Positions 1 to 8,147 of a stretch of DNA of 38,549 nucleotides are shown one piece after another. The stretch's first letter is position 1, and each line of letters opens with the position of its first letter. Source of the DNA: a virus; IMG/VR virus record IMGVR_UViG_3300018080_000333, positions 1 to 38,549 of that record. One strand, given 5' to 3'. The notes under the pieces were generated by a model, which saw only the letters and a program-made list of their open reading frames with translations, did no database searches and was not told where the DNA came from. A program made the translations under genes and the position numbers.

Positions 1-104
1 CGATGTGTGAGGCGGCTGATAAGGCGGGTCGGGGGATCGCGCATTACGGGGACAACATTGTCGAGTTGGCCGTGGCCTACTTGGATAGTTCATCGGATAA
101 GTAA
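1..104 (+). CDS. Partial CDS, C-terminal end of an upstream gene
   Basis: An open frame enters from the left edge and ends at TAA 102-104, giving about 33 residues that end DSSSDK. A ribosome site (AAGGAGGT) overlapping and following the stop serves the next gene, the normal arrangement in this genome. The visible piece is too short to assign to a family. An internal ATG at base 3 could be the true start, but no ribosome site can be checked because the sequence begins there. Confidence 0.55.
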   Translation, partial: MCEAADKAGRGIAHYGDNIVELAVAYLDSSSDK

Positions 105-114
105 GGAGGTTCAA

Positions 115-987
115 ATGACGGAGATCAACACCGAGATGATCGCGAACCACAAGGAGCGGTGGGAGGAGACTACCACGTGGCTCCGTAAGCATAATGCGGG
201 GAACCCGCACATCAAACGGACCGAGGTCGAGGAAGAGGAGATCGAAACACGCTATGCCCTGAAGGCGGTGCAGGAGTCCGAGCTTTTCAGAGAGTACCTT
301 CCGTTGTTCCAAGAGCTGGAACAGATGTGGGATGACAGTGGTTTGTCGAAGGAGGAGCTGGAGCTGCGGGTTCGCATCGGTGTCGATAACAACCGAAAGA
401 ACGGGGGGACGGTAGCTGCGTATTACGGTTTCCAGCTGGCGCATCACTACCGCTCCTTCTCGATCTCGCTGGTCAAGCAAGATGCTGGTGATCTCAACTA
501 TCGCGCCGTGCTGCGCATCGCCTGCGATCCGTTTGACAATAGTCGGACGCTCCGCTTCGGGGTCACCAGTGCCGACAAGATTGTGGAGTGGTCTCGGGAG
601 CAGATGTGCCAGATGATCGCGTATGTGGAATCCAGCATTCGGGAGAAGCAGTGGATCACGGAACGTGACGAGGGCGCTGCGGAACTGGAACGCGATCTGC
701 TGAAGCAGGGCTACAACGTCAAGGTCTCGACGAACGACCGCTACTATCGCAGCGAGTATCGCGATCTGCGGTATGTCTATCTCAGCCTGTACAACACGGA
801 TGACTTGGAGATCGCTTCGATGGGGGTCGAGTGGAGCGAGAGCCGGGTGCGTCAGGCCCGCATCAACCACGTCGAATCGTTTGCGCTCGGCCCGTTCGGA
901 GGTTTGGATACCGTAGAGCTGCGGTTCCGGGGGGTGGGTCAGGATGTGGCGAAGGTTCTCGACGGAATCTTGGCGCTCAAGTATTAG
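115..987 (+). CDS. Hypothetical phage protein, 290 aa
   Basis: The start at 115 is chosen because a strong AAGGAGGT lies 4-11 bases upstream; an open frame extends further left but overlaps the end of the previous gene. The protein is soluble-looking and rich in Glu and Arg, with an acidic helical N-terminal third (residues 1-85) and a mixed alpha/beta remainder. I see no catalytic motif, membrane segment or signal peptide. It is followed after 9 bases by the next gene (GGAG at 988-991), so they are probably co-transcribed. I do not recognise the family. Confidence 0.75.
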   Translation: MTEINTEMIANHKERWEETTTWLRKHNAGNPHIKRTEVEEEEIETRYALKAVQESELFREYLPLFQELEQMWDDSGLSKEELELRVRIGVDNNRKNGGTVAAYYGFQLAHHYRSFSISLVKQDAGDLNYRAVLRIACDPFDNSRTLRFGVTSADKIVEWSREQMCQMIAYVESSIREKQWITERDEGAAELERDLLKQGYNVKVSTNDRYYRSEYRDLRYVYLSLYNTDDLEIASMGVEWSESRVRQARINHVESFALGPFGGLDTVELRFRGVGQDVAKVLDGILALKY

Positions 988-996
988 GAGATACCG

Positions 997-1416
997 ATGA
1001 CGGAGACGATCGATACCATGTTGAAGCAGGCGCGGCGCGAGCGGCACGACGGGGCCGAGGCTCGGCGTCGCGGGGAGCAGCTGACCAATGAGGAGGTGCG
1101 ACAGCGGCGTCGGCGCGAGCACTTCGAGAAGTATGATGCGCTGGCCAAGCAGCTTGGTCTGGGCCAGCTGATCGATAAAGTTTACCATTTGAAATTTCAA
1201 GTGGAGAAGGCGTTGCGCGACGGCGACCACCACCTCAACACGATTCCACTGCGGAGCTGGGACTATCTCGCCGGGGTGGAGCCTACTCAGTTCGACCACC
1301 GTGTGGGCGATGTCAAACATGAGGGTGTCTGGCGTGGGCAGCAACGCCTCTCGATCGCTCAGCGGGTCTGTGTGCTCAAACATGTGGCGCGGCACTACGT
1401 CGCAGAGGAGGACTGA
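997..1416 (+). CDS. Hypothetical protein, 139 aa, Arg-rich N-terminus
   Basis: The start follows a GGAGATACC ribosome site and the stop overlaps the next ATG by one base (TGATG), which points to coupled translation. Residues 8-45 form a very basic and acidic helical stretch with many Arg, suggesting nucleic-acid or protein contact, but this is inference. The remainder has His and Trp but no ordered metal motif. Family not recognised. Confidence 0.7.
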   Translation: MTETIDTMLKQARRERHDGAEARRRGEQLTNEEVRQRRRREHFEKYDALAKQLGLGQLIDKVYHLKFQVEKALRDGDHHLNTIPLRSWDYLAGVEPTQFDHRVGDVKHEGVWRGQQRLSIAQRVCVLKHVARHYVAEED

Positions 1417-1820
1417 TGGACTCGAAAATCATGGTTCGGATGATGGGCTTCAGTCGAAACGACGATGGTACGATCGTGGATCGCTTCACCTACGAGATCG
1501 ACGGAGTCGCCCAGCTGACCTGTCCCTGTCAGCACGGCACGGCAATTGTCACGGCGGAGCTGAGCGGTGCCGGTCGGATCGTTCCGGCTCACCACGTCGA
1601 CAAGCAGACCGATGGCATGTACTCGCGGATGGTCTGTAATTGGATCGCGGTGTTCCTGCTCGACGTGCTGCGCACCGAGTTGGATACCCAGCAGCTGGGG
1701 CAGTCGTTCCACACCGCACTCACGTGGCGCATCATGGCTCCGCACAACGATCAACTGGACTGGGAAGCGTTTACGTTCGCCAGAGGCTACGTTCAATCGC
1801 TTCAGGACTTCGTATTCTAG
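1416..1820 (+). CDS. Hypothetical protein, 134 aa
   Basis: The ATG overlaps the previous stop by one base, and GAGGA just upstream can act as its ribosome site. The sequence reads as a compact alpha/beta domain, with an early pair of strands (residues 1-45) and two later helices. Cys28 and Cys30 sit in a TCPC segment but no partner cysteines follow, so I do not call a zinc site. Family not recognised. Confidence 0.7.
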   Translation: MDSKIMVRMMGFSRNDDGTIVDRFTYEIDGVAQLTCPCQHGTAIVTAELSGAGRIVPAHHVDKQTDGMYSRMVCNWIAVFLLDVLRTELDTQQLGQSFHTALTWRIMAPHNDQLDWEAFTFARGYVQSLQDFVF

Positions 1821-1830
1821 GGAGATCAAC

Positions 1831-2421
1831 ATGGCCAAGGATTACGGACAGCAAAACGAGAAGTACTACCCGGCGACCTCCGGACCGTGGGTGATGCAGT
1901 GGGACAATATCAACCGGGTCTGGGACATCACGGCAATGGACGGTGAGGACGGGATGATCTACGTGGCTGAGGTTCCCCAGAAGGAGAACGCACGGCGCAT
2001 CATCGGTCTGGTCAACGGTTATCTGATGCCGCGTCCCTGCTTCTTCTGGATCAGTGATATTTCCGATGCGCTGCGGATGCCGGGCGGACTCGTTGTACGC
2101 CACGTTGTGGTCGAGACCCCTGTGGGGACGGTAGCGGTAGGTGTGGAGAGCCGTCCGCGTCACAACAAAGCCGTCTTCGTCTATCCCCACGATCCGACGG
2201 AGCGAGTCAGCTGGGCAGCTTGTCTGGTTGTCAAACTGATGTTGGTCGGTCTGCATAACTGCGGGGCGGAGAGCAATTGGTTCCCCGTTCTGGTCAGCCC
2301 GAATGAGTGGGATCACGAGGTCCGCGACAACGTGGAGCGGTGGCGTGACGAGGGGGCAGTATTCCTTTCCGCGCTGATCGCCGCAGGGAACGTGGCCGGA
2401 ATAGGGAAAGCCGATGTTTGA
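1831..2421 (+). CDS. Hypothetical protein, 196 aa
   Basis: The start at 1831 is preceded by GGAGATCAAC, the same leader that precedes several other genes here; the open frame extends upstream to 1567 but that part only shadows the previous gene. The protein is rich in Trp, Pro and Val and looks like a soluble beta-rich domain, with a helical C-terminus (residues 150-190). No known motif is visible. It overlaps the next gene by 8 bases. Confidence 0.7.
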   Translation: MAKDYGQQNEKYYPATSGPWVMQWDNINRVWDITAMDGEDGMIYVAEVPQKENARRIIGLVNGYLMPRPCFFWISDISDALRMPGGLVVRHVVVETPVGTVAVGVESRPRHNKAVFVYPHDPTERVSWAACLVVKLMLVGLHNCGAESNWFPVLVSPNEWDHEVRDNVERWRDEGAVFLSALIAAGNVAGIGKADV

Positions 2422-2716
2422 CAAGCTGCAACAGATCAAGGACTGGCCCGGTGTTACCCGATTCGAGTGTTGGATCGGTGTGGAGATCGGCCCGAAGCAT
2501 GGGATGCTTGATGAGCCGGAGGAGGCGTACGAGGTCTTTCGGATCAGCGTGGTGCGGGGCGGGCAGCTCTATCGTACCCGGATCATCCGAAACGATATGG
2601 AACACCAGATGAACCCCAGCTATCGACCGACTCACTGGCTGCGTCGCTGCGAGTTGGCGGTAGAGGAAATGTTAGATATGCTGGGGCACGAGGAGTTCAA
2701 TCATGCAAACCGCTGA
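2414..2716 (+). CDS. Hypothetical protein, 100 aa
   Basis: The ATG lies 8 bases inside the end of the previous gene and follows GGGAAAGCCG. The C-terminal part (residues 70-100) is a likely amphipathic helix containing a short Glu/Met-rich run. It overlaps the next gene by 14 bases. No family recognised. Confidence 0.65.
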   Translation: MFDKLQQIKDWPGVTRFECWIGVEIGPKHGMLDEPEEAYEVFRISVVRGGQLYRTRIIRNDMEHQMNPSYRPTHWLRRCELAVEEMLDMLGHEEFNHANR

Positions 2717-2960
2717 TGGGTACAGGATTCATGCCGGTCTTGAGGTCTGGTGGCCCGGCGGCGGCTACGATCCGCACCATGGTCAGCGCGTGCTCCACGG
2801 CACCGTGATCGGGACCGGTCGAAAATGGGTTAAGATCGCTCGTGCGAAATCAAAGGACCGCGAGAAGTGGAACCGCCCACATGCGATCACCAAACAGGCT
2901 CCGACCAGCCTGTACACTACGAAACGGGGCGCACGGAGCGTCCGCAACGATGAGGAGTAA
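2703..2960 (+). CDS. Small basic protein, 85 aa
   Basis: The start follows GAGGAGTTCAATC, a good ribosome site within the end of the previous gene. The protein is basic, with Gly/Trp-rich residues 10-25 and a central strand-rich part (residues 30-47) that could be a small SH3-like barrel, followed by a Lys/Arg-rich tail. This is a shape impression only. No family recognised. Confidence 0.6.
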   Translation: MQTADGYRIHAGLEVWWPGGGYDPHHGQRVLHGTVIGTGRKWVKIARAKSKDREKWNRPHAITKQAPTSLYTTKRGARSVRNDEE

Positions 2961-2963
2961 GAG

Positions 2964-3377
2964 ATGACGGGACAGGAATTTATCGAGAAGTATCGGGTCG
3001 AGGAGCGCCACGAGCGCATCGAGAAGCGGGACGACGGCTGCTGGGCCGATAACTCGGAGGCGAAACACTATCGGGTCAAGCTGACCAGCCTCGGTGGGGG
3101 CCGGGAGTTCGTGACGACCTACTCGATCGGATCGGCGTTGACCGAGGCCGATGTCAACGCGCACGAGGTTCTGGAGGCGATGGCCAGTGATGCGTCGGCC
3201 TACGAGAACGCCGAGGACGTGGCCGACTTCGTCTTCGAGTTCGGCTACGCGGTCAATGCGTCGGCGCTGCGCGAGGGTATGGCGGCGTACCGGGGCTGCG
3301 AGGAAAGCAAGAGCAAGCTCCAGCTGTTGTTCGGTCTGGAGGGCTACGAAGAACTGCTACAGGTGGAGTGGGACTAA
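2964..3377 (+). CDS. Hypothetical acidic protein, 137 aa
   Basis: The gene begins 3 bases after the previous stop, with GAGGAGTAAGAG as ribosome site. It encodes a Glu/Ala-rich, mostly helical protein. No cysteine cluster, nucleotide-binding loop or membrane segment is seen. It is followed by one base and then the next ATG. Family not recognised. Confidence 0.65.
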   Translation: MTGQEFIEKYRVEERHERIEKRDDGCWADNSEAKHYRVKLTSLGGGREFVTTYSIGSALTEADVNAHEVLEAMASDASAYENAEDVADFVFEFGYAVNASALREGMAAYRGCEESKSKLQLLFGLEGYEELLQVEWD

Positions 3378-3378
3378 C

Positions 3379-3657
3379 ATGAACTTTTCGGAACTGCCGC
3401 TTCAGGTGCAGGAGCTGCGTAAGGCAACGATGGAGCATAAGAAGGCGGGGACGTTTCCCGAGAGCTGTGTCGAGACCGTCAATGAGATGTTGGACCAGCT
3501 TGACGATGCGGAGGACAAGGTGGGGCGGCTCCAAGCATGGTGCGCCCAGCAGCAACGGATCATCCGGTCATCCCGGTTTCAGCTTCGGATGCTGAAGGAC
3601 GAGCAGCCCCCGGAACAAGATGAACAAGAGGAGGTCGAAGATGGCGAAGCGGGATGA
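3379..3657 (+). CDS. Hypothetical helical protein, 92 aa
   Basis: The start at 3379 directly follows the previous stop, with GGTGGAG upstream. An open frame reaching left to 3151 is a shadow of the preceding gene. The protein has two helical segments (residues 8-20 and 30-70) and a very acidic tail ending EVEDGEAG. It overlaps the next gene by 17 bases, and its acidic tail codons contain that gene's ribosome site (GAGGAGG). Confidence 0.6.
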   Translation: MNFSELPLQVQELRKATMEHKKAGTFPESCVETVNEMLDQLDDAEDKVGRLQAWCAQQQRIIRSSRFQLRMLKDEQPPEQDEQEEVEDGEAG

Positions 3658-4432
3658 TGTGATCCATCGGGTCAAGAACCTGATGGACCTCGCCAAATCG
3701 GAGAATCCGCACGAGGCAGAGCTGGCGGCGCAACGTGCACAGGAGATGATCGAGCGCCACCGGATCACTGACGACGAGATGCGGATCGAAGAGGACTACT
3801 CGCTGGACAACGCGATGGTTGTGGTCCTGATGCGATCTGGCCGGATTCTTCAGTGGCACCACACTCTCGCCGTCGGGGTGGCCACCGCAAACTATTGCCG
3901 CTACACGCAGGCCGGAGATCAACTGATCGCGCTCGGGCGCGACGTGGACCTGTCCTTCGTCGAGTTCCTCTGGGACTATCTCTACGAGGAGTGCGAGCGG
4001 CGCTGGAAGCAAATGGATCGCGACGCGAAGATCGCGATTCAGGTGAGTGAGGAGTGGGCCGTCAACTTCGGGGTGCAGCGGTTGCAAGGCGTCAAGGCCC
4101 GCAACTCGTTCCTCCTTGGCATGGCGGCGCGGCTGACCCGACGGCTCTTGGCCGCCAAGGAGAAGGCGAGTAAGGAGGCGCGGGAAGAGGCACATCAGGC
4201 TGATCCCAACACGGACAACTCGGAAGCCGTGATGCGGATCGATCAGCAGCTGGTGGCTCTCCAGAGCTGGGAAAACAAGCTCCAGAAGGAGATCGAGCGG
4301 AGCGGCAAGAAAAAAGAGTTCAAAAACGATGTGGATCATGTTGCCTTCTTTGTCGGACAGCAGGAGGCCGGTAAGGTTCACATCCCTGAGAACCGCCCGA
4401 TCGAGGCGGGGGAGGAGAATGAGGATGCGTAG
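3641..4432 (+). CDS. DUF2786-type protein, 263 aa
   Basis: Residues 6-42 carry the helix-turn pattern of the DUF2786 family: a helix containing NLMDLAKS, then the NPHEAELAAQRAQEMIERH segment and an ITDDEMR end. This family is common in phages and often precedes a longer domain, as here; its biochemical role is not known to me. The start at 3641 is preferred over ATG 3620 because GAGGAGG lies 7 bases before it. The C-terminal 80 residues are highly charged and probably helical. It overlaps the next gene by 8 bases. Confidence 0.75.
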   Translation: MAKRDDVIHRVKNLMDLAKSENPHEAELAAQRAQEMIERHRITDDEMRIEEDYSLDNAMVVVLMRSGRILQWHHTLAVGVATANYCRYTQAGDQLIALGRDVDLSFVEFLWDYLYEECERRWKQMDRDAKIAIQVSEEWAVNFGVQRLQGVKARNSFLLGMAARLTRRLLAAKEKASKEAREEAHQADPNTDNSEAVMRIDQQLVALQSWENKLQKEIERSGKKKEFKNDVDHVAFFVGQQEAGKVHIPENRPIEAGEENEDA

Positions 4433-5006
4433 GAAGATGACACGTCGGGACCGCAGTTATCGCGATGGTGTGATCCAACGGCACGTGCGCCGTCAGAAGC
4501 GCGGCATTGTCAAGCAGCACAAGGAGACCGAGGCGGAACGGCGGAAGCGCGAGGCAGCGGAGCGGCAGTACCTGATTCGGGTCGTGCTGAAACCGCATTG
4601 GTTGGCCGAGGAGCATATCTTCTCGACACGGAACGCGGAGTTCCTTCCGGTGCAGGGCTGCACCTGTGCGACCTGTGAGCGGGTCCGGGAGTGGAGGCCC
4701 GTCGATGTGGTCAACCCGTTGCAAGGCCAGCTGGACCGGCTCAACGGGTTCCGTCGCCGGGTCCGCGAGGAGATGGCTGAGATTCTGAATCGCCAAACCG
4801 ATCCGGTTGTCTTGATCGAGGAGCTGGAGCAGGAGGGACCGACCGAGGTGGTTCCGGCGGCTCGTTCTGTTTACTGGAATAACTATCTTAGGGAGCTCGT
4901 GCTCCAGCCGACAGGTCGGGGATTGAAGCTGATTGAGGGCGGTGCCCTGATTGACCCGTTCGAGGCGCAGGATACGGTGACCGGGCGGACGGAGGTGGTG
5001 CGATGA
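4425..5006 (+). CDS. Hypothetical basic protein, 193 aa
   Basis: Of three close ATGs (4419, 4425, 4437), 4425 has the best spacing (7 bases) from GGAGGAG at 4411-4417. The first 45 residues are extremely Arg/Lys-rich. A single CTCATC segment near residue 77 gives two or three cysteines, too few for a convincing zinc site. Later residues are acidic. A nucleic-acid role would be a guess. The stop overlaps the next gene by 4 bases (ATGA). Confidence 0.65.
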   Translation: MRRKMTRRDRSYRDGVIQRHVRRQKRGIVKQHKETEAERRKREAAERQYLIRVVLKPHWLAEEHIFSTRNAEFLPVQGCTCATCERVREWRPVDVVNPLQGQLDRLNGFRRRVREEMAEILNRQTDPVVLIEELEQEGPTEVVPAARSVYWNNYLRELVLQPTGRGLKLIEGGALIDPFEAQDTVTGRTEVVR

Positions 5007-5293
5007 AGAAACGTGAGATCACCGATGACCAACGGGTGAGCCGGGAGATGTATAGTCGGCTCTGGCACCTGATCGAGGACCACCCCTATCTCAGCGGCAT
5101 GATGTGCGACGAGTACCACTCCTACCTGTCAAGCCTTGCCTCGCTCCGGGAGCTCGGCGTGGCCCCCCGTTACGGTGAGGACGGGAACCTGATCGAGGAG
5201 GATGTGGGATTCAACATCAATAATCCGCCGAAGCCCAATCACGAGTGGGACGATCTCAGCTATGGGTGCCCGCCGCCCGAGGTGGAAGCATGA
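5003..5293 (+). CDS. Hypothetical protein, 96 aa
   Basis: Coupled to its neighbours on both sides by ATGA overlaps (5003-5006 and 5290-5293). The first 55 residues look helical, the rest is Pro/Asn-rich and probably extended. Its close coupling to the metallophosphoesterase downstream suggests co-expression, but I see no motif that gives a function. Confidence 0.65.
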   Translation: MKKREITDDQRVSREMYSRLWHLIEDHPYLSGMMCDEYHSYLSSLASLRELGVAPRYGEDGNLIEEDVGFNINNPPKPNHEWDDLSYGCPPPEVEA

Positions 5294-5811
5294 TCTGGTA
5301 CACCGCCGATCTCCACTTCGACCACGCCAATGTCATCCGGCTCTGTAACCGACCCTTTAAGACGGTGGGGCAGATGAACAAGGAGCTGATCCGACGCTGG
5401 AACGCGGTGGTCGAGCCGGATGACACCGTGATCGTGGCTGGAGACTTCAGTCTGCGGACCAAGGAGCACCTCGGGTTCTACCAGCGGACCCTACGCAAGT
5501 TGCGGGGCCGCAAGATACTGGTCCTCGGGAACCACGATGTCACCGATGCGGTCTGGCTCGTCGAGCACGCCGGGTTCCAAGAGGTGATCTACCCCTACAT
5601 GGAGTCCGAGGGATTCGTGGTGTGCCACGATCCGGCATTGTCCGAGGCGGCGCAGGATCGCTGGTTCCTCTGCGGTCACGTCCACACCTTGTTCGCGGAG
5701 CAGCGCAACGTCATCAATGTCGGCGTCGATGTTCGGGACTTCACGCCGATCAGCCGTGAGGAGCTTACCCAGATTCAGTATCGGATGAAGATGGAGAAGC
5801 GCGATGTGTGA
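5290..5811 (+). CDS. Calcineurin-like metallophosphoesterase, 173 aa
   Basis: A compact two-metal phosphoesterase. All the metal-ligand motifs are present in order: D7-x-H9 (ADLHF), G51-D52 (AGDFS), GNHD at 80-83, H113, and G129-H-V-H132. The family hydrolyses phosphomono- or phosphodiesters; its substrate here is unknown. The short length and the DLHFDH opening match small phage and bacterial phosphoesterases rather than SbcD, whose equivalent is the fusion gene at 20494. The start at 5290 overlaps the preceding stop by 4 bases. The gene overlaps the coiled-coil gene downstream by 8 bases. Confidence 0.9.
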   Translation: MIWYTADLHFDHANVIRLCNRPFKTVGQMNKELIRRWNAVVEPDDTVIVAGDFSLRTKEHLGFYQRTLRKLRGRKILVLGNHDVTDAVWLVEHAGFQEVIYPYMESEGFVVCHDPALSEAAQDRWFLCGHVHTLFAEQRNVINVGVDVRDFTPISREELTQIQYRMKMEKRDV

Positions 5812-6337
5812 AGAGCTGCAATATCGGATTCGCCAGCTGGAGGCGGAGAATGCACGGATCACCGGACAGTGCAACTATCTCCGCGAAGAGTCCGACGTTT
5901 TGCGTATGAAGCAAAAGCACATGGTTCCTCGAACACGGTTGGACGCGATGGCTCACGAGAATACGATACTGTCCGTTAGGATCGCAAAGACGGAGGGTCG
6001 ATTAGCAATTCTTGCGGGACGGGGAATCGATGTGGAATTAGAGCTAAACGAATACCGGACCGACGAGGAGCGTCGTTATGTAGCGTTGGAGAAGCGGAAC
6101 GACAAAACCGAGAAGGAGAATACGGATTTACGAGAGGAGGTCACTCGGCTACGCGCTGAGCTCTATACCGCCCAGAACGAGTACGGTGCCGGTCAATACA
6201 AGATCGGCACCTTACGCCAGTACATTATCGATCTTGAATTGGAAAACGAGAGGCTTCGGGAGTACAACTCGCGAATCGGCGAAGAGGTCGGGGTGTGGCG
6301 TGAGATCGCACACCTCGAAGGTCTTGATCGGCAATAA
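5804..6337 (+). CDS. Coiled-coil protein, 177 aa
   Basis: Almost the whole protein is predicted coiled coil by eye: heptad-spaced Leu/Ile with dense Glu, Arg, Lys and Asn, in two blocks (about residues 1-45 and 60-170). No enzymatic motif is visible. The codons are noticeably richer in A/T (TTA, ATA, AAT) than in neighbouring genes, which may reflect separate origin. It sits directly upstream of the two RAMP-like genes and overlaps the metallophosphoesterase. It could be a scaffold or oligomerisation partner, but this is inference. Confidence 0.7.
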   Translation: MCEELQYRIRQLEAENARITGQCNYLREESDVLRMKQKHMVPRTRLDAMAHENTILSVRIAKTEGRLAILAGRGIDVELELNEYRTDEERRYVALEKRNDKTEKENTDLREEVTRLRAELYTAQNEYGAGQYKIGTLRQYIIDLELENERLREYNSRIGEEVGVWREIAHLEGLDRQ

Positions 6338-6358
6338 TTGTCAACGAAAGGAAACGAT

Positions 6359-6805
6359 ATGCTGCACAGTACCAAAGCCCAAATCGAAAGCTTGTGGAAC
6401 CACGTATCGGTCAAACTACGTTTTTCCGAGATGGTCCGGGGAGAGGGCCACCGGTATAATGGTTTTCTGGAAGACGAGGTAGGAACCTACATCTTGAATC
6501 GTAGCATCAAATTGATGCTGGTTCATTCGGTAAAGTTCCTCCCTACGGAACAACATGGGTTGGAGATGCGCATCCGGGAGCGGGTCTACATTCGGGATTC
6601 CCGGACCTATTTGACCACCCCCGACGATGGGTCCGGCGAGACCGAGCTCAGTTTTACGATCTCGATCCTCGCGGGAGCCACGGTTGATGAGGTCGCCGAG
6701 GTGCTACGCTGTGGCCAGCGGTCTGGCTTCTCGCATCTCCAGTTTCGCGTTATCGAATTTCGACAAATTCTCAATCCGAGTTTGGATGTGGTCCCGTCGG
6801 CATAG
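6359..6805 (+). CDS. RAMP-like protein, short paralogue, 148 aa
   Basis: This protein is related to the next one. Both share an N-terminal LWNHV.VKLRF strand (residues 12-22 here), a YI.NR.IK.ML helix (44-54), an RERV.I.DRTYL region (73-85) and an ELSF...VDEVAE.LR region (96-117). In the larger copy the pattern resembles the RAMP (Cas7-like RNA-binding) fold. Here the C-terminal glycine-rich loop is degenerate (RSGFSHLQFRVIEF) and an insertion after residue 27 is missing. The start at 6359 follows AAAGGAAACGAT; an earlier TTG at 6338 is less likely. It could be a dimer partner or a decayed duplicate. Confidence 0.7.
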   Translation: MLHSTKAQIESLWNHVSVKLRFSEMVRGEGHRYNGFLEDEVGTYILNRSIKLMLVHSVKFLPTEQHGLEMRIRERVYIRDSRTYLTTPDDGSGETELSFTISILAGATVDEVAEVLRCGQRSGFSHLQFRVIEFRQILNPSLDVVPSA

Positions 6806-6859
6806 TGCCGGGGACCGTAGTTAAAACGGCAAACGTCAACGAATCATAGGAGAAACGAC

Positions 6860-7636
6860 ATGCCACCTAGTACAGAGCAACTCAAGAAATGGAACAAGAA
6901 GTTCACCGTGGACTTCTTCAACAACCACACCGACGGCCTCTGGAACCATGTGCTGGTCAAGCTCCGGTTCCACGATAAGCTGGCCGGAGGGATTCCCCGG
7001 AACGAGGAGGTGATCCGCAGCTGGATCGAGTCGAAGAACAAGGAGCTCAGTGCCACCGAGCGCGAGAAGCTGGTACAGGCCACGCTTGTGGAGCTCCCCG
7101 AGATGACCGAGGAGAAGAGCGAGAAGCACCGTGAGGGGTTCAAGTCGGACGGCCACGGACTCTACATCGAGAACCGCTGCATCAAGGCGATGCTGAAGGA
7201 GGCGGGCAACGTGATGAAGGGGGTGCTCGAAAAGAGCGGGCTGAAATCCAAGATTTCGGAGCGCGTCTTCGTACTCGGCGATCGGACCCACCTGCACCTC
7301 GACGCGCCGACCGGGACCGACGAGCGCGTGGTCCACGCGATGACGATGCAAGGGCCGCGCACCTCGATCCGGCTGGTCGATTATGCGGAGAACGCGGAGA
7401 TCAGCTTCGTGGTCGCCGTACTCGACGATCCGAGCAACAAGATGCGGGTCACGATCGACGAGGTCGCCGAGCTCCTGCGCTACGCCCAGCTCAACGGTCT
7501 GGGCGCGCTGCGCAGTCAGGGCTACGGACAGTTCAGCGTCGCCGAGTTCCGGGTGCTCGGTGAGGGCGAGTACGAGAAGGTTATGGCTGAGCTTCAGATG
7601 GACCCGGCGACGTGCCGTCGGGACAAGGCTGCCTGA
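6860..7636 (+). CDS. RAMP-like protein, long paralogue, 258 aa
   Basis: The protein opens with a strand-rich segment (LWNHVLVKLRFHDKLAGG, residues 27-44), then a charged helical insertion (48-95), a conserved YIENRCIKAMLKEA helix (102-115) and a C-terminal ferredoxin-like half. It ends in a glycine-rich loop at 213-225 (G.GALRSQGYGQF) leading into a strand. This combination, an ENR.IK.ML helix and a terminal G-rich loop, is what RAMP-superfamily proteins such as Cas7 and Cas5/6 show. No cas1, cas2 or repeat array is nearby. The ribosome site is AGGAGAAACGAC. The assignment rests on pattern only, so moderate confidence. Confidence 0.75.
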   Translation: MPPSTEQLKKWNKKFTVDFFNNHTDGLWNHVLVKLRFHDKLAGGIPRNEEVIRSWIESKNKELSATEREKLVQATLVELPEMTEEKSEKHREGFKSDGHGLYIENRCIKAMLKEAGNVMKGVLEKSGLKSKISERVFVLGDRTHLHLDAPTGTDERVVHAMTMQGPRTSIRLVDYAENAEISFVVAVLDDPSNKMRVTIDEVAELLRYAQLNGLGALRSQGYGQFSVAEFRVLGEGEYEKVMAELQMDPATCRRDKAA

Positions 7637-7704
7637 CATGTTGAGGACTGCGGCAACCAGACAGAGACGGGGCAGCCGCCGCTCCTCGGGCCACGCCCAA
7701 ATCA

Positions 7705-7724
7705 GGGGCCGGGAAACCGGCCCC
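7705..7724 (+). other. GC-rich hairpin with GAAA tetraloop
   Basis: GGGGCCGG (7705-7712) and CCGGCCCC (7717-7724) are perfectly complementary around a GAAA loop, an RNA-stabilising GNRA tetraloop. It lies about 70 bases after the stop of the RAMP-like gene. No T-run follows, so it is not a classical intrinsic terminator. It may protect or cap the 3' end of the operon transcript. Confidence 0.6.
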
Positions 7725-7741
7725 GAGTCCTCGTATCCGTT

Positions 7742-7809
7742 CGACAATCCGAACCTTACCCACCCGCGTGACGAATCAGCCCCGACCAGCTCGGGCGACA
7801 ATCCGAGCC
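7742..7809 (+). repeat. Imperfect direct repeat CGACAATCCGA(A/G)CC
   Basis: Copies at 7742-7755 and 7796-7809 differ at one base, with period 54. Weaker CGACAA and GACA variants recur through the rest of the C-rich stretch. They may be protein-binding sites or simply reflect the biased composition. Confidence 0.45.
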
Positions 7810-8089
7810 TGCCCCAACCGCGCCCAAACGACATGCCGCGACCTTTCGGACCAAATGACAAGCCCACCATGCCCGATACGCACCGCTCGACACCCCTCTC
7901 CATTCCTTACCAACCCTGCCCCCTTGACACTCCGGTCTACCCCAGACCAACCCGGACGACGTTCCTCAACCGTCCGAACCACTCGACAGACCAATCCAGC
8001 CCTCGCCAGCCCTTCTCCGTCCTTTCGACAAGTCGAGCCGCACCAACCCATGTCCCTGCGAGCGACGGTTCCAACCTTGCCACTCCACC

Positions 8090-8147
8090 GGACAAATCGG
8101 ATCACGCTACACCATCGGACTATCCAGCCCTCGGGACAAATCGGATC
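8090..8147 (+). repeat. Direct repeat GGACAAATCGGATC, two copies
   Basis: Identical 14-base copies lie at 8090-8103 and 8134-8147, 44 bases apart. The second ends 27 bases before the terminator stem and about 55 bases before the -35 box of the helicase promoter. They could be binding sites for a regulator or replication protein. Confidence 0.6.

Noticed and set aside
6359-7636. A CRISPR-Cas system
   Set aside because: RAMP-like features are present but no repeat-spacer array, cas1, cas2, cas3 or cas10 is in the window.
7924-7952. TTGACA inside the C-rich stretch as a promoter
   Set aside because: At the 17-base spacing the -10 position is CCAACC, which is not a promoter element.
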